DNA from: Pseudomonas sp. NBRC 111124 | GTDB taxonomy: Bacteria > Pseudomonadota > Gammaproteobacteria > Pseudomonadales > Pseudomonadaceae | Direction of reading: 5' to 3' | Assembly: GCF_001320245.1 (NCBI RefSeq) | Contig: NZ_BCBA01000070.1 | Span: forward strand, 1 to 41,286 | DNA length: 41,286 nucleotides | Shown: piece by piece, positions 41,215 through 41,286 of the stretch | Layout of the letters: the number at the start of each line of letters is the position of its first letter | Position numbering within the stretch: position 1 is the first letter of the stretch | Made by a program: the position numbers and the translations under genes | The notes under the pieces: model-generated | Database searches by the model: none | The model's input: the letters and a program-made list of their open reading frames with translations, nothing else | What the model was told of the DNA's origin: nothing

Positions 41215-41286
41215 GGCTGGGATGGCTCGGAGAAAAGGTCATTCTAAGGGTTTTGTATTGCCACTACTGGCCTATTCGCGGGTAAA

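Overview
The window looks like chromosomal DNA of a Pseudomonas, most likely of the P. putida group. It is GC-rich (about 60-70% in most hand-counted samples), carries Pseudomonas-type REP palindromes between genes, and encodes families typical of the genus: a TonB receptor, a GlxA-type AraC regulator, several FAD oxidoreductases and a PAS-PAS-GGDEF-EAL protein. The genus call is inference from composition and gene content; no rRNA or tRNA is present.

Left end (1-6065): a minus-strand operon encodes a lipoprotein substrate-binding protein, an ABC permease and a DszC/SfnB-type flavin monooxygenase that runs off the window. It is divergent from a plus-strand TonB-dependent receptor. The space between holds two divergent GG-N10-GC (sigma-54 type) promoter candidates, a palindrome and a REP element. 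Together this looks like an uptake and oxygenation module, perhaps for an organosulfur source. A lone GNAT gene follows (6178-6708).

Catabolic locus, left half (6798-12807): an FAD amine/amino-acid oxidase-like gene plus a ProC-like gene; a GlpD-like FAD oxidoreductase on the minus strand; then an MFS transporter interrupted by an in-frame amber codon, a cupin and a RidA protein. The 6798 and 10716 transcription units share a 57-bp upstream block (42 of 57 bases identical).

Toxin-complex island (12859-31219, minus strand): four large genes in one apparent operon. In transcription order they are a TcaA-like TcA N-terminal half with a tail of bacterial Ig-like domains; a TcaB-like TcA C-terminal half with the stalk/channel and TcB-binding parts; an unrecognised 1304-residue protein with six tandem repeats of 104-115 residues; and a TcB (SpvB/TcaC) protein with an extra helical insertion of about 175 residues. 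There is no TcC/RHS toxin gene. The six-repeat gene drops to about 37-48% GC in its 3' half. This is the most novel part of the window.

Catabolic locus, right half (31365-36439): a GlxA-type regulator, divergent from an FAD oxidoreductase, a D-2-hydroxyacid dehydrogenase and an aldehyde dehydrogenase. The divergent promoter region carries inverted repeats and the same CGTCC-N8-ATATG core found in front of the left half. The Tc operon may therefore have been inserted into one catabolic regulon.

Right end (36468-41286): an EamA exporter, an aldo/keto reductase, a REP element, a c-di-GMP turnover protein with a perfect CRP/Vfr-type site upstream, a GNAT acetyltransferase and the start of another REP-like sequence.
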